NCBI GenBank assembly: GCA_003342895.1
Contig: PTFA01000312.1
Coordinates: 372,001 to 436,000 of the forward strand
Direction: 5' to 3'
Source of the DNA: Casuarius casuarius
Taxonomy: Eukaryota; Chordata; Aves; Casuariiformes; Casuariidae
DNA: 64,000 nt
Within the stretch, counting starts at the first letter, position 1; each line of letters starts with the position of its first letter. The translations under genes and the position numbers were made by a program. The notes below the pieces were generated by a model. It made no database searches. It was not told the DNA's origin and was given only the letters and a program-made list of their open reading frames with translations. Below, piece after piece: positions 60,947 through 64,000 of the stretch.

Positions 60947-61619
60947 GTACTTGTGGTTTAAAATTTTGGTGTAGATTGTGTTCAGCCTTAGAAATAAGCT
61001 TTTGCTTTGAAAGGTGTCTCTGCAAGGCAGCAGGATTCCTTGAACTAGATGAAAATTTTAAGCCTGGAACACCAACATTCATCGCTGGAGATATAAGCTC
61101 TGGTGTTGTATCTAAAAGATAAGTTCCCTTTCTCTTCCTTTCTCCTGCAACCTTTTGGTGGAATTGCTGTGTTACATAATTATCACAGACGTGATCGTTT
61201 GTAATGTAGTAAAGAAGTTTCTCTGCGTTTTCATATTTTAATACCTCTGTAATCTCATTGTGTGTGGTATTGCCAAGTTGTTCTGCTGTTCAGGTAGCTG
61301 TCAAAAAGCAGTCAATTAGTTCTTATCTTTTTTTAATCAAAAACATAAAAGCAGTATATTTAGACTTGTAGACAGTTGTAACTGTGTTAAAACATTAAGT
61401 GGTCTTTTTAGTTTTATTTATGTAAAATTCTTTTCTTTGTAATCACTGGCAGGAAATATTACTGAAGTTGCTTTAAAAGTAGGCTTTGTTCTCTGTTCTA
61501 ATCTTTTAAAGTTCTTCCTCTCTAAGGCTGTTTAGCTTCATAATATTAAGACTGTGATATGAACCTGGTACTTTGCAAAAACCTAATTTTAAAGACTATT
61601 TTCCTGTTCCATTTTACAG
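60947..61619 (+). other. PTPN3 intron (0.7 kb)
   Basis: Splits the catalytic signature inside the Ser codon that follows the nucleophilic Cys. No repeat or gene recognised. Confidence 0.8.
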
Positions 61620-61755
61620 TGCTGGAATCGGTCGCACTGGTGTATTGGTCACTATGGAAACAGCCATGTGCTTAATTGAAAGAAAGCAACCTGTTTATCC
61701 ACTGGATATTGTACGAAAAATGCGAGACCAGAGAGCTATGATGGTCCAAACATCA
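61620..61755 (+). CDS. PTPN3: PTPN3 exon, catalytic P-loop to start of the Q loop
   Basis: 136 bases, acceptor tttacag, donor gtaagt. The first T completes Ser; then [39 protein letters not shown] and MMVQTS. With the previous exon this makes [10 protein letters not shown], the complete active-site signature with the phosphate-binding Arg, so the enzyme should be active. [14 protein letters not shown].. leads into the Q loop, whose catalytic Gln is coded in the next exon, outside the window. Confidence 0.99.
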
Positions 61756-64000
61756 GTAAGTGAAGGGAGTTCTGTATGTGTAATGCATTTGTCCAGTTTT
61801 AACAACAGATGCATAGATCCCTAAAATGATGTAGTTTGGGTCTTCAGTTACCATTATATTTCATGATTCTTACAATTAATGTAACATAGTTTAACATAAT
61901 CTGACAGAAAAGGCGCTTTGCTTGTGAGGTGCATATTTAACTTATAAATGTTTCCTACCTGGCCATTAAAAGATGATTAATTTCTGTACTTTGTAAGTAG
62001 TTTCTATGTACAAAATCAGACTTATCCAAATCATCTGTTTATGGTCTTTAGTCTAAATGATATGCAAGAAGTTAAAGTAACACTTTGATTTTCGTTCTTT
62101 GTAGAGAGACTTGTAGGTAGTCTGAAATTGCATGTAAAGTTTTTGTGCTATGATTTGAAGAGAGGAAGTGGCTTTTCAAGAGTTAGGAGTAGAAATTTAA
62201 TAGGAACAATATTTTTTTATTTGTGCCACTACTCCAGTTTGGAAGAACAAAGGGCAAGAGTGAAATTCAGGAAAAGTTGGGAAAAATCAGTAACCGAAAT
62301 AAGAAAGTAGAAGGTGATGTAAGATGGAGGTGGCTCAAAGACAATTTTTGAGATCGTGAGGGGCAGTTTTGTGTCAGTTTTGTTGCCACTAGGATGAAGG
62401 ATGAAAAGTTCCAATTTCTTGGGGAGAAGTTAGGTAACACAGAATATTAAGTGTCAGTTATTTCAGAGAGCTAAATACACAGGGACATGTGGAAGTAAAA
62501 GGTTTTAGACCCTCAAAATCTACAGTTAAGACTGGCATTCTTGTCTCTTTGATCTTCAAAAGAAAATGCCTCTATTTCCACTTCAGCAAGGGAAGGAAGA
62601 AGGGAATTTGAGAAGACAAACTCTATTTAGTATTAAGTTAATGACTGCAGGAGTTAGTGTGATTGATCAGGGGAAAAAACCCCTTGCATTGAAAGAATAC
62701 TATCAGAGTGTGAAAGGGTCAGAAATTATGGTTGCTTCTGTAACTAGACTGTTCTGTGACTAGGGTTGTTCATGCACATTGCTGGGACTCTTGTCACTCA
62801 TTGCCGTATAATAAGGGCACTGTCTGGAAGTGAATCGGGACTGTATGGCTAAGGAGAGAGTTGTCTGGATAGTCCTGTGCCTGTTTCTTGCAGAAACGGA
62901 AGTTGTTGAGCTTGTTAGGGTGCTGTGGGACGAGAAAGGCTTGCCTCAAGGTTAAGGAAGCTGAAGGTTTCCATCTGGAATTGTCCTCATCTGTCCCCCT
63001 CAGCTTCTAAAATAAAGTGAGCAGGTTTCAGGCCACCTTGCTGGAGATAGTCATGTTTTTGAGAATCTGACATGAGAACCTGAAGTGAAGTTCAGCTTGC
63101 CAGAAGGCTGAGTACCTCCACTTACAATTGAAATCAGCAGAAATACTCCTTAAACACAGTTTGTTTGACATAACAAAATAATACAGAGTATAGCAATAAA
63201 CATGCTGCAAGTCAGACTGCGAGTATGGATAACTGGACATATGAAATCAGATTCTTCTCTACCTTGCTTGCTGTGTCCCACAGGTCACTATCAGTACAAT
63301 TAGGACAAGGATGGTATGTAGCAGCAGTATTGTGAAACTAAATTCACTGGTTATTTTTGAAGTGTGCAGGTACTGTTGTGAGGAGAAGCAAAGCCTGTGA
63401 GTAAAGTTGGCATACTGTGCTGTAAGTGAGGCATAGGAGCAAGCACTGAATGTGTGAAAGCAGAATACCAAAGAGCTGTGCTTGAACAAATGAATCTATC
63501 TTGAGTGCCCTTTTGCATTCCCATGCCACCATTTCAGCTAGCCCCATGGCTCCCCTTCAGTGTTCAGCCTAGTGCAGCTGGAAAAAGCCATTAGGGATTG
63601 TTCAGCTGTAGCAGCCTGGCTTGAAGCATGTTCAGCTGCTCTGTGGGGCTTGTGCAGGTGCTCTGTGTCTGAGGAGATGATACACGGAGCCAGATGCATG
63701 TTGAGAGCTAAGATCAGTCAGGATGTGCTCAGTAAGAATACGCTCATCAGAGCTATTAACAGGTCCATTTAGTGTCTATTAATCATGTGGAAGCTGTAAC
63801 TTTTTGAAGATTTGTAATTTGAAACTGGGGCCATCAGGAACAGCAAAACAAAAGCTGTGACCAAAAACAAAGCTACAGCAACATTTGTCTAGCTGTATTT
63901 TATTTAATAATAGTTGCTTTTTTTTTAATGTTCCATTAAAGAGAAATTATAGATACTAGACAGTGTAGAAGGGAGTGCAGTAGGACATACATAATAAAAC
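61756..64000 (+). other. PTPN3 intron, continues past the window
   Basis: I looked for the expected last coding segment (SQYKFVCEAIL and following) and did not find it, so the final exon and 3' UTR lie further right. The stretch 62560-63760 is somewhat richer in GC than most introns here and has short open frames with no recognisable content. Confidence 0.75.

Larger units (their letters stand above)
1..64000 (+). other. PTPN3: PTPN3 (PTPH1) gene, internal part: 16 coding exons and their introns
   Basis: The product is a cytosolic, cortex-associated protein-tyrosine phosphatase. Its FERM domain targets it to membrane and cytoskeleton, its PDZ domain binds C-terminal peptides of partners, and its PTP domain removes phosphate from tyrosine. 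Sixteen exons between 2465 and 61755 splice with matching codon phases into one uninterrupted frame of 646 codons. Order seen: FERM end (window residues 1 to about 60, counting the first whole codon as 1), Ser/Pro linker (to about 257), PDZ (about 262-352), connector, PTP domain (about 400-646). The catalytic cysteine is residue 600. From remembered human PTPN3 (913 residues), the window begins near human residue 255 and stops about 50 residues before the C-terminus. Human PTPN4 fits clearly less well in linker and PTP domain. The initiator exon, upstream FERM exons, promoter, final coding exon and 3' UTR are not in the window. The gene name is secure; exact numbering is approximate. Confidence 0.97.

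Overview
The window is a draft-quality (scattered single N bases), AT-rich piece of a bird genome. It holds the inside of one gene, PTPN3 (PTPH1), a non-receptor protein-tyrosine phosphatase with FERM, PDZ and PTP domains, transcribed on the + strand. The bird assignment rests on several CR1 LINE copies with avian-style sequence, the long AT-rich introns, and a PTPN3 protein close to but distinct from the mammalian one.

Sixteen coding exons lie between 2465 and 61755. Each has AG/GT borders, and joined they give one open reading frame of 646 codons plus the last base of a tryptophan codon, with no stop, frameshift or N. In order they encode the end of the FERM domain (exons at 2465 and 7834), a Ser/Pro-rich linker (15245 to 33096, including a 24-base microexon at 30746), the PDZ domain (34094 to about 39638), a short connector (41281), and most of the PTP domain (44459 to 61755) with its pTyr loop, WPD loop and [11 protein letters not shown]-loop. 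The start codon, the N-terminal FERM exons and the last coding exon lie outside the window. PTPN3 rather than its paralogue PTPN4 is indicated by linker and PTP sequences such as [20 protein letters not shown] and YWPDPPDVM.

The rest is intron. It carries CR1 copies in both orientations: an abutting pair or trio at 9253-11520, one that fills most of the intron at 15380-16907, and others at about 23950, 35460 and 52195. There are also homopolymer and simple-sequence tracts. A local 115-base duplication has one copy upstream and one copy immediately downstream of the exon at 52878. No other protein-coding gene, RNA gene or CRISPR array could be supported. Remaining open frames outside exons are of the length expected by chance or lie in low-complexity sequence.

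Points worth a second look are the in-frame 24-base microexon in the linker, loss of one of the two 14-3-3 docking serines known from human PTPN3, the duplication around the exon at 52878, a hairpin coupled to a convincing cryptic acceptor at 51441, and a strong C-run (G-quadruplex on the template strand) at 49364. Nothing looks like a wholly new biological system.
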